From the NCBI GenBank assembly GCA_009746045.1, contig RPFO01000154.1, positions 7,430,693 to 7,492,692 of the forward strand: a DNA stretch of 62,000 nucleotides. The letters are read 5' to 3'. The DNA comes from Mesostigma viride. Its lineage: Eukaryota > Streptophyta > Mesostigmatophyceae > Mesostigmatales > Mesostigmataceae. This document shows, piece after piece, positions 1 through 11,401 of this stretch. The notes beneath the pieces were generated by a model that made no database searches, was not told the DNA's origin, and saw only the letters and a program-made list of their open reading frames with translations. The number at the start of each line of letters is the position of its first letter. Within the stretch, counting starts at the first letter, position 1. Both the position numbers and the translations under genes were made by a program.

Positions 1-487
1 AGTCATTGGGTGTCCTTTGGTTCATGCATGGAGTATTCAATGATCTGTGTGTGGTTCCCCTTAATCCCCTTGAATGTGATTCATGGGATGCTAGGATCAT
101 TTGTAGACGATTTCTCTTCTAGACTGCACTCCTTTAAAGCTCTGCTGGCCACATATCTGTCATTTCCACGCTTATTGCGGGCGTGGTAGTTGCGTCGACA
201 TCCGGCATCCCACTGAGTGATGCATCCAACTTCATACTGTCCTCCGCCGCAATTTTGTTTCTCTGAACACACACACATACAAGCATATATGAACGCACAC
301 ACGCATGGAACTGCGCTCTTCTTTGCCGTGGCTACGTCTTGTCGTTTCTTGTTCGCAGCCAAGGTAATCTTTTTCTGGGCCGGGTGGTAGCAGCTGTCTT
401 GTCATTGGCTTTTTTCTGACCATGTGTTCCTCCCATCTCCCCCACATTTACTCCTCCCCCCCCACTGCCCCCCACTGCCCCCCACAG
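1..487. other. Presumed intron of the DHX16/PRP2-like gene, no exon seen
   Basis: No coding stretch here matches the part of DHX16 that should precede the first visible exon (the family's FYRPKD-type segment), so the upstream exons probably lie outside the window. The last bases before 488 are a C-rich tract ending in CCCACAG, a good splice acceptor. Possible small frames on either strand are low-complexity and are not supported. Confidence 0.5.
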
Positions 488-2629
488 ATCCACGCCGATA
501 ATGCGCGCGCCAACTTCCACACAGGCAACGTGGGCGACCACATCGCGCTCCTGAGGGTGGGTCGCTGTGGTGCTTTTAGTAACAATTGCAACGGTCAACC
601 ATGTTTATAGCATGAGGTGGTGGGTGGCCCATCGTGTTTCTGAAGGTGACTAGCCCAACAAGAGGCTCCATCTTTTCCTAACTTTTTCACTCTATCCATG
701 AGAGTGTCCCTCCCCCCCCCCCCCCCCCCCCCCCCCCCCCGCCCTCTTGAAAGGCCGAATAGCTTTCCCCACAGATGTCACCCCGCACCTGCTCTTTTCC
801 CCTGGCCGCCCCCCCCCCCGCCCGGGGCCAAGCCTCCCCGAAATCCGGGCATGGCCCTCGCGTTCAACTTTCCTTTTGGGCGGCTGTGCACCCACTCGTC
901 CCTCCTGACATGTTATCTTGTCCTCCCTTCTCGCTCATCCTCCCTACTTATGACCATGGATGTGTGGTCTACGGGCAACGCGCTGCCTTTCCTGCAGGTG
1001 TACAATGGCTGGGCGGAGACGAACTACTCGTCGCAATTCTGCTACGAAAACTTCATACAGGTAAGGCCAACGTTCCCTCACAGCTATGCTACAAAAATTT
1101 CAAGAGTTGAACAAGGGGGGAGCGGGGTATGTTGCTGCAAGGAGAGTACAGTGGGGAGACATGAGTGGAACAGGGCAGAGTGTTGCCAGAGAAGTGGCGA
1201 GAGAAACGCAAACTGGGACGGGGACGCTTGAGGACGCTCTATGCCTCCCTTGTTCGCAGCTGTTGGCTTCTGATTTGATTCAGTGATGAAGATGAATTGT
1301 ACTGTACCGAGCTGACATGGAATCGTACTCTACGGAGCTGAACAGCTTTCCCCCCTTGGCTAGGGGGCCAGATGGTGGTGACTGGTGCTAGTTTTAAAGT
1401 ACCTGTTGCTTCTTTGGTGACTCTCGACGGAGGCACGTATGAGCGATCTGGTGCTAAATACTAGGGTAATATTTTGAAAAGGTGTTGAGTTGTGATCTGT
1501 GGTACCTGTGTGATACTATTCGCTTCTTGGGTCGTGCCTCCCTTTGTCTGACCTGGCTTGCAGCACCATATGCTCAAGTTTTCTCTTCTATTGCATGCTT
1601 GAATTGCGGTGGCGAATCATGTTGCAAACGTTTGCTTTGAGTGTGCGACCGCACTCACCGAACCCCATTCTTCCATCACAAACTTTTTGTGGCGCTGTTT
1701 GTGGGTACCGCTCCCACCCCACAAGGTGCGCAGCATGTGGCGTGTGCGTGGCATCCGCATCTTTTTTCTTTCATCCGCATCTCTCTTCTTATTTTTTTAC
1801 CAGAGTGCGTGTGTTGCGTCCATGGCTCATCTATATCTCACGATTATGTCTCGTTTACGTCACCCGTTCCTATAACCACCCTACCCAGGTGCGCAGCATG
1901 AAGCGGGCGCGTGACATCCGCGAGCAGCTGGAGGGCCTGATGGAGCGCGTCGAGATCGACCTGGTCAGCAACGTGGGCGACCTCGACGCCGTGCGCAAGG
2001 CCATCACCGCGGGTGGGCTAATAATAGATTTTGTAGACGTCATAAATAATCATGTAGCATAGTGGATATGAACCCCTCGTGCTTCTGGTAGCATAGCGTG
2101 TGCCGTGCGCAAGGCCATCGCCACGGGTGGGCCATGCTATGTTGTTCTTGTATCCCTACGTGACTATTTTTAGTGTGTAAGCCCCCCTCGCAATGTGCAA
2201 CGCACTGTGTGTGATCCCATGTCTGGATGATTGTCTACTTTTACTTAGGCATTGTCGTCCTGTGGCCTCCCCTCGCATTTGTCGCACATGGGATGTGGGT
2301 AGCTCATGTTGATTCGTACATAGTACTCGATGCCATGCGCATCGCCATCACCGCCAGTATGTAGTGCTCCCTGTTCGCGGCACTACTGGGTATACGGTCT
2401 GGTGCGTAACCGAGTCTCGCAAGCCTTGTAATTTTCTCCTTACTGCAGTAGCAAATATGGTTTGGAAGATACGATGAGTGAGGGCACTGCAAGACGATCG
2501 GCAGTACTAACGGGCTGTTCCACGAGGCGGCCCCGGCATCATGTGCTGTATTCTCGCAGTTGCCCTCCTCATTCCCCTTGCTAGTTAGAGCTCAGCGTCC
2601 TTTCTCATCCCCAGAAGGTCTAGGTATGT

Positions 2630-2716
<87 letters not shown>

Positions 2717-2850
2717 GTCCAGTACGTCTCCGCATGTGTTTGCTTTCCGACCAATATCATGCTGGCTACTTCACACTAGTCCAAACGTTTCTCATTTTTC
2801 TTCTCTTTCTCTCGCCCTCTCTCTCGCCCTCTCTCTCCCCCTCCCTCTCG

Positions 2851-2915
<65 letters not shown>

Positions 2916-5900
2916 CATTACGTCGCCGCATGTGTATGCTTTCCGACCACGATCATGCTGGCTACTTCACACTAGTCCAAACTGCTGGCACTGACGAACG
3001 ACCTTTTGTAGAATGAGCTGGCACTGTAGAGTGACTCGCTACTCGATCTAATTTCGCGGGGTCACTGTATGTCCCCCATGCTTCTACCACACAGATGGCA
3101 CCATAGGATTGTTACTTTCGTATAGCCAACCATTGTCCCGCAGGACCCCCCCACCACATTGCCAGGTCGATGTGCTAAAGTGACCTGGTCAAGCCTGAAC
3201 CGTGCTTGCAACCTACACCTCTTTTGCAGGCCTTTTTTACCATACGTGCGAGAGTGGCTATGCGTGAATATAGCCACTCTCTGTATAGGCTATCTGTGAC
3301 TTATTTCCTGTAACTTGTTTGTAACCCATGCCCTGCGTCCTTGTGGCCCGCATCATACGTGAAAGTGGTTAAACAGTTGCCCCTGTACCATGTCCGCAAC
3401 CCATGCCCTGCGTGCAGCTGCTTCTACCACATGGCCAGCGTCGTTTGCTAAAGTAAGTGACACTAACGTGTTGGCCGTGTGCCTTTGCTTTTTGCCACCC
3501 GTGCCCTGCGTCCAGGTTACTTCTACCACACGGCCAAGCTGCAGCGCAACGGCACATACCGCACGATCAAGAACCCGCAGACGGTGCACATCCACCCGAG
3601 CTCAGGGCTGGTGGAGGTGGGTCCTGTTTTACTTGTGTCTTACTACGAATAGGAGCGTTGCCTTGAAGGGGCGCACTCTAGCATAATGTCAAGCACCCAT
3701 CCACCTGAGCTCGGGGCTGGTGGAGGTCGGGCGGTTGCTGCCTTTGTAGTGAGCGTTGCCTGGCAGGGTTGCACAGTAGCATAGTTTCAAGCACAGACCT
3801 TGACCCTGAATGCTGACAGGAAGGTGGGTCTTGGGCGCTAGCATTTAGAGGTGGGTCATGCCCTGCCTTGCGGCCAATCGAAGCGTTGCCTTGAATATTT
3901 GCACAGTAGTCTCAGTGATCTGAGTTCTTGAATGTGATTTCTTGAATTTGTGGATGATCATGTTTTGGCCAGCCACCTTACTAATGCGTGCGGCAACCCT
4001 GCCCTCCTAGCGGCGTAATGCTCGCCCTAATGCTTGACCTGCGCACCACAACACCGACCCCTACAACGCCAACGCCAACTTCAACAACACCAACAACAAC
4101 GAACCCGACCCCAACAACACCAACTCTTGTAACACCTACCCCCACAACGCCACCCCCAACGCCGCCAACCCCACCATGGAAACAACCCCCCCACTACGCC
4201 AACATGCAGGCGCTGCCCAAGTGGGTCGTGTACCACGAGCTCGTCTTCACCACCAAGGAGTACATGCGGCAGGTGAGCAAGGAAATCCTCTACCCGCCCC
4301 GTCTATACCATCCGCTGGGCCGGGCAGCGATGGCATTTCTATTAATAGCTCCCATGGCACACTCGGCAAGTGAGCATGCACAAGCCGCAAGGAAACTTGC
4401 TCTTATTCAGATTGATAAACGCTCAAGGCTGGTAGTAATAACCTGCTCCTTGTCCATGACCTTCTCCTCTTCCCTGACCTTCTCCGTACAGATTCTTTGC
4501 GGCGATATCTCCTGCCGTGCTTGTGGTGAAGCAGGGAGGCACATGTTATCAGCCGGCACCCTGCATGCCAGCACCATGCTGCACCAGATACATGAGATAG
4601 ATACTTTTGGGTCGTAGGGTGCTGGCGTCTTGGATTGCTGGGGTCTTGGGGTCTTGTCACAGGTCATCCGGCAGCTCAGGCAGACGAGTCCAGGCTTCTT
4701 AGGAATGGGAAGAGTTGCGGCTTCTTTCTTTTGATGGAGATAAGTATTCTTTGATGGAGAAAGTTGTTCTTCATCCGCTCCTAAGGTCTTGGAAGTATTC
4801 TTTATCCACTCCTGAGATATTTTGTATCCTTCGCTAATAAACAATATTTATTCATCGGTGACTGTCCTGTCCCTCGACTTGCGCGCAGGTGATCGAGATC
4901 AAGCCCGAGTGGCTAGTGGAGCTGGCGCCGCACTACTACAAGATGAAGGACGTGGTGGACGGTGGGTTGTGGGTTAAGGCACAGGGAATGGGCGGCGCAG
5001 TCACTTGCGATGCGGCCTTACGAGTATGCACCAGAACGTGAGGCACATGGTTGATGATGGGTGACTGTGTCTTGCTTTTTAGTAAAAAGTTACTCAGGCG
5101 TTCTTGAACTTAATTGGGATCGACTCTCTGCTGGGTGGTGGTGGCTTTTGGTGGGTTTGTGGTCGAGATTAGAAACTGGGCGGTGCTTGATGTTGGGTCA
5201 TGGCTTACTGGAAGGTGGGGTGGATGGTGGATGGTGGACATTGCGGGCAGTTATGGGTGAGAGTTGAAGACGGAGTGCTAACTCATGATTGGTAAGACTC
5301 GTAAGAGTCATGACACATATGTCTGAGTGGTTCTTGCTATCTCATCAGTCATGGCTTCATCACGCTAGCTTGGGCTGTCAGCTTGCGCGCATGATCATGC
5401 AGCTGGTGACACGGATGGTGGCTAATAGTTCATGATGACCATATCTCCAGATTTCTGGCCTGCTCTGGTTGTCTCGTTGGTATTACGGTCACTATACTAC
5501 ATTAGTGTCAAGCCTGCTCTGGTTGTCTTGTTGGCATGGCGGTCACTGTACTACAATAGTGCCAAGCGTGCTCATGTTGTCTTGGCATTACGGTCACTAT
5601 ACTACAATAGTGTCAAGCCTGCTCTGGTTGTCTCGTTGTCTGTTCTGGTGCTGATATCGAACCATAAAGAAAAGGAGTGTGGCAGGGCTAGCAGCAATTA
5701 TATAATGAGGATTCATGATACGCACTAATAATGTTTTTGGATGTGGAGTGGCCAAACGGCATATCATATTCTCCAGATTTCTGGCCCGCACTGGTTGTCT
5801 CATTGAAATCAGTTTGTTGCTATCCAGGGTGCAGTTCTTACTCCCAAAGTTTCCTCACCCTCTCGAAATTATGCTGCGCGTTGTGTGGCTTCAACCTGCA

Positions 5901-5948
5901 GAGAGTTCGAAGAAGATGCCCAAGGGCGTGGGAAAGGCAGCTGACTGA
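488..5948 (+). CDS. DHX16: DEAH-box pre-mRNA splicing helicase, Prp2/DHX16-like, C-terminal exons (5' partial)
   Basis: Seven exons read through in phase: 488-556, 998-1060, 1889-2012, 3516-3616, 4210-4272, 4889-4961 and 5902-5948 (stop TGA). Each is flanked by AG acceptors and GT donors. The phase-1 junctions at 2012/3516 and 4961/5902 restore Gly and Glu codons. The joined peptide carries landmarks of the DHX16/Prp2 C-terminal helicase-associated and OB-fold region: [87 protein letters not shown], and a basic KKMPKGVGK tail. Family knowledge: this ATPase activates the spliceosome before the first step of splicing. The RecA-like ATPase domains are not in the window. Introns are long (300-1500 nt) and full of simple repeats and degenerate exon copies. 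A TGTAA motif lies about 345 nt after the stop. The assignment is firm; individual donor positions could shift by a few bases. Confidence 0.9.
2098..2360 (+). repeat. Degenerate echoes of exon 1889-2012 inside the following intron
   Basis: About 100 nt after the exon that ends in codons for AVRKAITAG plus a GT donor, 2101-2136 repeats the same 3' end (GTGCGCAAGGCCATCG, then a GGGTGGGC donor). A third, weaker copy sits at 2328-2356 (ATGCGCATCGCCATCACC). They are too short and disrupted to be used exons and look like decayed tandem duplications of the exon-intron border. Confidence 0.6.
2633..2990 (+). repeat. Two CT-dinucleotide arrays within a tandemly duplicated intron segment
   Basis: 2633-2712 and about 2857-2912 are nearly pure CT arrays. 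Each is followed by a related segment (2713-2790 and 2913-2983) sharing TGCTGGCTACTTCACACTAG, so the intron holds a tandem duplication of array plus flank. Open frames here translate to Ser-Leu repeats and are not genes. Long polypyrimidine tracts could affect splicing of the host intron, but nothing shows it. Confidence 0.85.
3060..3730 (+). repeat. Degenerate echoes of exon 3516-3616 on both sides of it
   Basis: Upstream, about 3405-3450 repeats CTGCGTGCAG followed by CTTCTACCACATGGCCA, resembling the acceptor and first codons of the real exon. A weaker trace lies near 3078-3180. Downstream, 3695-3730 repeats the exon's last codons and donor (GAGCTCGGGGCTGGTGGAGG). The real exon is the only copy that keeps frame and matches the protein family. 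Confidence 0.55.
5445..5801 (+). repeat. About 63-bp tandem repeats and a dispersed 31-bp motif in the last intron
   Basis: Between 5445 and about 5640 the intron repeats a unit containing CTGCTCTGGTTGTCTCGTTG followed by a CGGTCACTATACTAC block, about three times. A 31-bp motif starting CTCCAGATTTCTGGCC and ending GGTTGTCTC occurs at 5445-5475 and 5771-5801, and again at 13991-14021 and, reversed, at 60247-60277. Confidence 0.7.
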
Positions 5949-6374
5949 TAGGGAGGCCCAGCGTGATCTGGTCACCGGCATCTGATTTGCAGGAATGGAG
6001 AAGTGCCCGGAACTTGAATTTGCTGGAATTCGGGATCGACATGCGCGTTTTCGTTGCTGCTGGCAATGCAGCTGGTTTAACAATCCCGAGTACACAAAAC
6101 TAACATGACCCAAAACATGACTGGTCCAGTATCGCGTGGAGGCAAGTCGGGCGCTCAGAACCGTTTGAGTTTCTGAGAATCCAGATTGACAGGCCAGACA
6201 GTGTGGCTAGTTTAAATAGCTGGCAGCCTGCATTGAAACTCAAATCGCCATTCATTTAACCCATTTATAAATAGTGGTAAAAAGTCATGCATGTTGTAAC
6301 AGAATAAAGTGGTGGCCTCTGCTCCACTAAATGCACAGATCTTTCACCTCCTGTCACTAAAGACAGAACGGACT
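5949..6374. other. 3' flank of the DHX16-like gene, no gene seen
   Basis: No open frame with family similarity is visible. A TGTAA motif with a nearby AATAAA at about 6293-6308 could be the polyadenylation signal. CAGAACGGACT at 6364-6374 is repeated at 14635-14645 near the far end of the inverted-repeat block. Confidence 0.4.
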
Positions 6375-6717
6375 GGGATTTCTTATTCCGGGGCCCAATG
6401 GCCGGCGCCGCGCCAGACTCGCCCGCCTTTGGGCTTTGGGCGTCTTGGAATTTGGCTTTGGGCGTCTTGGAAGTTGCCTTTGGGCGTTTGCTCTTTTGGC
6501 AGATTTCTACACTACACTGGTACTACGTAAAAAAGCACAGACTGGTGCAGCGTAACATCCATACAACGTAAAATTACCGCCGCACAGGCATGAGGCCGAC
6601 AGCAATTAACTGGCAGCCAGCAATAACCAGACAATGGCCGCCGCAAGATTTGTCGTCGGTTGCTGGTATTTCACTTGTACACTTCACAGACTGCTTTTGA
6701 GTTTTGAGCATTTCCAG

Positions 6718-8978
6718 CGAACGTGTTTCCCACTTGAAGGAATGTGGACAAAGGCTAGACTTGGTGATATATCGATTACTGATCGCCTTGAAATACATGA
6801 AGGATGATCAATTAGTGAAAGATCACGGTAGTTACATCAACAGGAATTTGTACAAGAATGAAGGGACTGCTGCAGAAGTTGCCGAGGAACTGCTTCCCAC
6901 CGTTGTAACGCATTTAGACAACGCTTGTGAAGGGGTTTGCGAAGTGCTCTCTGCGGCAACTAGGAATGACAAGGTGAAAGTGACACTTCGGAGCTTACAA
7001 TTCCCTCTTGGATGTACATGCTTGACAGCACATACCGGCAAAGTTTGTTGCCATTTTATTGCATCATTGCTTTTCCACAATGTGTGCACTCACGAGAACT
7101 TGGATGTATTATTGTGCAGACGCGCCACATTTGGTGTTCCTCGTGGGAAAGTTTTCCAAGTGTTTGTTGATGAGTTGGAATTTGTCAAGGAAGAAATGTC
7201 CAAGTATCCCACAGATCGGCACGATGACGGTCACGTCATGGACGTCAGCGACATGGAGCCCTTACCTGACGAGGAGGGTGATCGCTTTCCGCGTGAAGAT
7301 GACTCACTGCCAGCTGAACCCAACGACAAGGAGCTGGAAATGCGACTATTGAATGCATTTGACGGAGCCATGCAGGTAAATATGCTGCATTCTTTTTGCC
7401 AAAGACTAGATGTGCACAGATTTGGTACCTGGCCTTCAATCTTTTTGTGTGGGGGGTAGAGATAACTTAACTCACGTTGACATCGGCTTGAATGTGATTG
7501 CCTGCATGTTGTCCACAATGTACTACAATGCATATGTCGTTCCACTTTACTCCTGAACCGCAGGCATGGAGGATGGCTTCCTTTACTGCCAAGGAAACGG
7601 CCGCAAAAGTTTTGTTAGCGTCTTTTGTAGAAAGTTGTAGGATCTTGACTGAGAGCACAGTTGTGCCGATTGCCGAAGGAAATGAATTTTCGGGAAGAGC
7701 GGGCTCTAAGCCGATTCAACAAGACCCTGTGGTTTTGCGAGCATGCAACAAAGGCAGTGCCAAACGGAAGACGGACGAAGTGGACATGCCGGAGCTGACG
7801 TCAACCCATGCTGCCTCCAATGCACCCTCAAAACGGAGGGCTGGGTTTCGACAGAAGCTCTCAGAGAATTTACCACGACAACCGATGAATGGTCAGCCAT
7901 ACAACTTAAATAAGCCGCTCTAGATTCTAATGATGAAGTCAATATGAGCATGTGCATGTTGTATTGATTGCGCTTTACCCTAACAAGTACACATCACAAC
8001 AAAGTTGACAATGACATTTTTTATTTTTTTTTGTGCATGCAGTCCCTAACACCATGGAGGGAGGCCCAAGCACTCCTGCAGGGGGTGGAATGCCTGATAC
8101 CAGAGAGAGCGTTAACTTAACAGGTGAGAATCTTGCCCCAGGCTTGTGGGATCGCTGACGACATGCCATATGCGTTTTAAAACAAACACGCATACATTTA
8201 CTTGCTGTGAAGATAAACCCATACCCACTTGTTAATTAAGCAATGACATGGACACACACATGCGCCTTAAGTCTTTACCACATGGTTTTGCTCACATGAC
8301 GCTCGGGATCGCTTGGTAACGTGAGAGAGGCCAGCTTTGAGAAAGCGAGGTAGTAAATCTATAACTTGGCGGAGAGGCCGGGTTTTGAGGAATCTACTAC
8401 TGTATTAAACTAGTTTACATAAAAACCTTGGAAATAAATGTCTTTTTGTGAATGCATGCAGACCCTGACGTCATGGTGGGAGGTCAAAGCTCCTCTCTAG
8501 TTGGTGGTCGGGAAGATGCACGGACCTGCATTGAGGACTTGACAGGTGAATCGTGATGGATGTTTTATACACATGAATAACAACCTAACCATGTTGTTGA
8601 TTTGTTCGCCTTTGATTGTAGTATCATTTAAGTTTTTGTAGGTTGTTCTCTACCTGAACTACATGCCGGTTTGCTTTTTTGTACATGGCCATATATTTTT
8701 GCTCACAGGAAATCACACACATATTGTCCAATACACATGACCATGCACCCACACATGATGTCGATCGGTTCTCGGTTTGGTAGTCTCGGTAAGGTATACT
8801 TTTTTTTGTTAATTTACATATGTCAAGAATGGCACACACATACGCTTAGCAGAATGCGGGTTTATTACCAGGGGCGTGTTTGGCATGTTCCCAAGTCCGA
8901 TAATATCTTCTTGTCTTCCTTTGTATGCATGCAGGCCCTGACCTAGAGGTAGAAGTCCCCACTAGTCCAAGAACATAG
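6718..8978 (+). CDS. SWIM-type zinc finger protein, multi-exon, possibly MULE-derived
   Basis: The proposed exons are 6718-7375, 7564-7891, 8043-8123, 8462-8545 and 8935-8978 (stop TAG). All junction phases agree: phase 0 for the first intron, phase 1 for the other three. The first exon follows a TTTCCAG acceptor and has no ATG near its start, so earlier exons are missing or lost. The protein contains CTCLTAHTGKVCCH (7016-7057), a CxCx7CxH pattern matching the SWIM zinc finger common in Mutator-like transposases. An acidic stretch (EPLPDEEGD) follows, and then a basic region with KRRAGFRQK. The three last exons are similar in layout, each starting Pro-Asn/Asp and ending in a Leu-Thr codon pair plus G. 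The donor at 7891 (GGTCAGCC) is weak; without it translation stops at 7923. The function is unknown, probably DNA binding. Confidence 0.55.
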
Positions 8979-9730
8979 ATGGCGAACGAGGGAGGCGACG
9001 ACAAATTGAAGACGGAGCTTTGCGACCGATAGTGGTGTCAGATAAAGGACAAGTATACTAGTGGGAAGATCGGCGGGGAGCTATCAAACGCCACGTTGTG
9101 CCGCATTGACGAGGTGGTGGTGCTACCAGAAATTCACGCGGCTGTTCACAGCTGACTCTTCACCACATCTTGCTGAGTAGGAATTCAATCGCAATGAGAC
9201 AACCAGCGCAATACATGGTTAGGAAGCATGGTGATGCCCGCTGGCTATGTTACTTTGAATGTGCTGTAGGTTTCACGTATATTCATGGAGCTTGGTCTGT
9301 GGTGATCGTGGAGACCTTGGCGCCTTGCCATGAGTCTTGACTCCTCGCTTCTATCCCTTGGGCATCCATCATTCTACGGCATGCCACCGGGTCAAGGGAT
9401 AGGATTGAACTGAGATTTGCCCGGTAGGCCCGCTTGGTTATTGAGCTGGCCCCGGCCCCACTGGGACCATAGGTCATTCACAGCCCCACTCACATGCGTA
9501 CGTACGGATCCTATATCATGTTTTAAAGGAGGAAGTTGCTAGGTTGGCGAAGAAGCCAACCCGGCCCCGTTGAAGGGGAAGGACCAGTGTTCGCATGTCT
9601 TAACTTCAATCAACAATGAAATTGCAATGTTTTGTTAAGTTAGACAACTCTGAGTTGATGCGATGGGATCTGAGTAAAGAAAATTGTGCAAGTGAGTAGA
9701 GAAATTTGTGCAAGTGAGACAACTCAAGTG
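8979..9730. other. Region without a recognisable gene
   Basis: This follows the SWIM gene inside the inverted-repeat block. Small frames have no visible family. About 9196-9212 carries a partial copy (GAGACAACCAGCGCA) of the dispersed 31-bp motif. Confidence 0.4.
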
Positions 9731-9896
9731 CTTAATTAATCAAACTCGTGCTCCCGTTGGGGAGTCACTGAGCCCGAAGTGCCATCTCTTTGTTTGCACA
9801 ATAGGAAGGAAGGTCAGAGACCCCCTTTCTCCTTCATGCCAGAGGCATGCCACAGCTGCGTGACTCCCAAACGGGAGCACGAGTCTAATTAATTAA
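9731..9896. mobile_element. Small palindromic MITE-like element (166 bp)
   Basis: The arms 9732-9768 and 9860-9896 are inverted copies of about 37 bp containing ACTCGTGCTCCCGTT and GGGAGTCAC, with outer TTAATTAATT. The middle of about 90 bp is non-coding. A solo arm of the same family occurs at about 40543-40575 next to the GGAT array. The terminal hairpin resembles but is not identical to the CTCCGTTGGGAG terminus of the retroelements in this window. Confidence 0.7.
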
Positions 9897-10129
9897 AATT
9901 AATTAATTAATTAATGCCACAGCTGCAATCGGACACGCTAAACGACCCTGCAAGATCTGTGGGTGCAATGAGACCCATGTGAGCTTATCATAACAAGGAG
10001 CGTGGGCAAGTAATGTGAGCATAGCCAAGACGTAGCATCATTGGATGTACAAGGAAATATTTAATAGCTATCTTGATGTGCGTGTAGGAAGATCTGCATG
10101 GAGGAATAACGGCGAACATGTGAAGGAAC

Positions 10130-10298
10130 AAGTATCCCACAACTAGGAACGTGCATCCCACAACCACGAACGAGTATCCCACAACCAGGAACGTGTTTCC
10201 CACCACCAGGAACAAGTATCCCATGCACAACCAGGAAAGGAACGACTATCCCACAACTAGGAACGTGTATCCCACAACCAGGAACAAGTATCCTCTGC
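10130..10298 (+). repeat. Minisatellite of about 20-bp units (CCCACAACCAGGAACG type)
   Basis: Units of 19-24 bp with core CCCACAACCAGGAAC and variable ends (GTGTAT, AAGTAT, GACTAT). The same family forms a longer array at 13363-13838. Frames through it give VVGYTFLVVG-like repeats with no sign of a real protein. Confidence 0.9.
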
Positions 10299-11400
10299 CG
10301 GCCGTGCCACCCCATGCAAGACCCCACAAGCCGCCCTTGCGTCAAGGGGACATGCAATCATCACAAGGAGTGGTAACTGCCGGCAGTGCCACCCCATGCA
10401 AGACCCCACAAGCCATCCTTGGGTCAAGGGGACATGCAGTCATCACAAGGAGCGGTAACTGCCGGCAGTTCCACGCCATGCAAGACCCCACAAGCCGTCC
10501 TTGCATAAAGGGGACATGCAGTCATCACAAGGAGTGGTAACTGCCGGCAGTGCCACCCCATCCATGCAAGACCCCACAAGCCATCCTTGGGTCAAGGGGA
10601 CATGCAGTCATCACAAGGAGTGGTAACTGCCGGCAGTTCCACGCCATGCAAGACCCCACAAGCCGTCCTTGCATAAAGGGGACATGCAGTCATCACAAGG
10701 AGTGGTAACTGCCGGCAGTGCCACCCCATGCAAGACCCCACAAGCCATCCTTGGGTCAAGGGGACATGCAGTCATCACAAGGAGTGGTAACTGCCGGCAG
10801 TGCCACGCCATTAATTAATTAATTAAAATCATAGCTCCGTTGGGAGCATATGTAACACATAGCCCTGAGAAAGGGGCATCTATGGGTTTGTAATACAATC
10901 AGGGCTACAACCTGCAGGTGGAGGATGTACAACTATCACCTGCTCTGGGTGCACAAGGTGCACCTGCACCGCCATGATGGTTCATGCCTCCTTATCAAGC
11001 ACAGGCACCCAGGGGGGGCTTGAGGAGAGGGCCTAGAAGGCCTGCATGACATATGGGGTGGAAGGTATATGTGGCTAGGCTATAGCTGGTGTACACATGC
11101 AGCCACGCCATGCAAGACCCCACAAGCCGTCCTTGCGTCAAGGGGACATGCAGTCATCACAAGGAGTGGTAACTGCCGGCAGTGCCACCCCATGCAAGAC
11201 CCCACAAGCCATCCTTGGGTCAAGGGGACATGCAGTCATCACAAGGAGTGGTAACTGCCGGCAGTGCCACCCCATGCAAGAACACACAAGCCGGGGACAT
11301 GCTGTCATCACAAGGAGTGGTAACTGCCGGCAGTGCTACCCCATGCAAGAACCCACAAGCCATCCATGCAATCATCACAGGGAGTGGTAACTGCCGGCAG
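10299..11400 (+). repeat. 82-bp tandem satellite, split by a retroelement insertion
   Basis: Copies of CATGCAAGACCCCACAAGCC start at 10313, 10395, 10477, 10563, 10645 and 10727, a period of 82 bp (86 once, through a 4-bp CATC insertion). The array stops at 10811, resumes at 11102 and runs to about 11400. Units differ by few substitutions, so amplification is fairly recent. Confidence 0.9.
10812..11101 (-). mobile_element. 5'-truncated ORF1-type retroelement, 3' end only, with target-site duplication
   Basis: A 290-bp insertion splits the 82-bp satellite. It is flanked by GCCACGCCAT at 10802-10811 and 11102-11111, a 10-bp target-site duplication. Read on the minus strand it ends in the family hairpin (CTCCGTTGGGAG on the plus strand at 10835-10846) and a TTAATTAATTAA tail. 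The 5' end is cut off inside the 3' UTR. This structure is typical of target-primed reverse transcription. Confidence 0.85.
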
Positions 11401-11401
11401 T

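Noticed and set aside
3988-4209. Thr-Pro repeat protein segment as part of a DHX16 exon
   Set aside because: Including it would insert over 60 residues in a conserved part of the protein; the acceptor at 4209 gives the expected join to [10 protein letters not shown].
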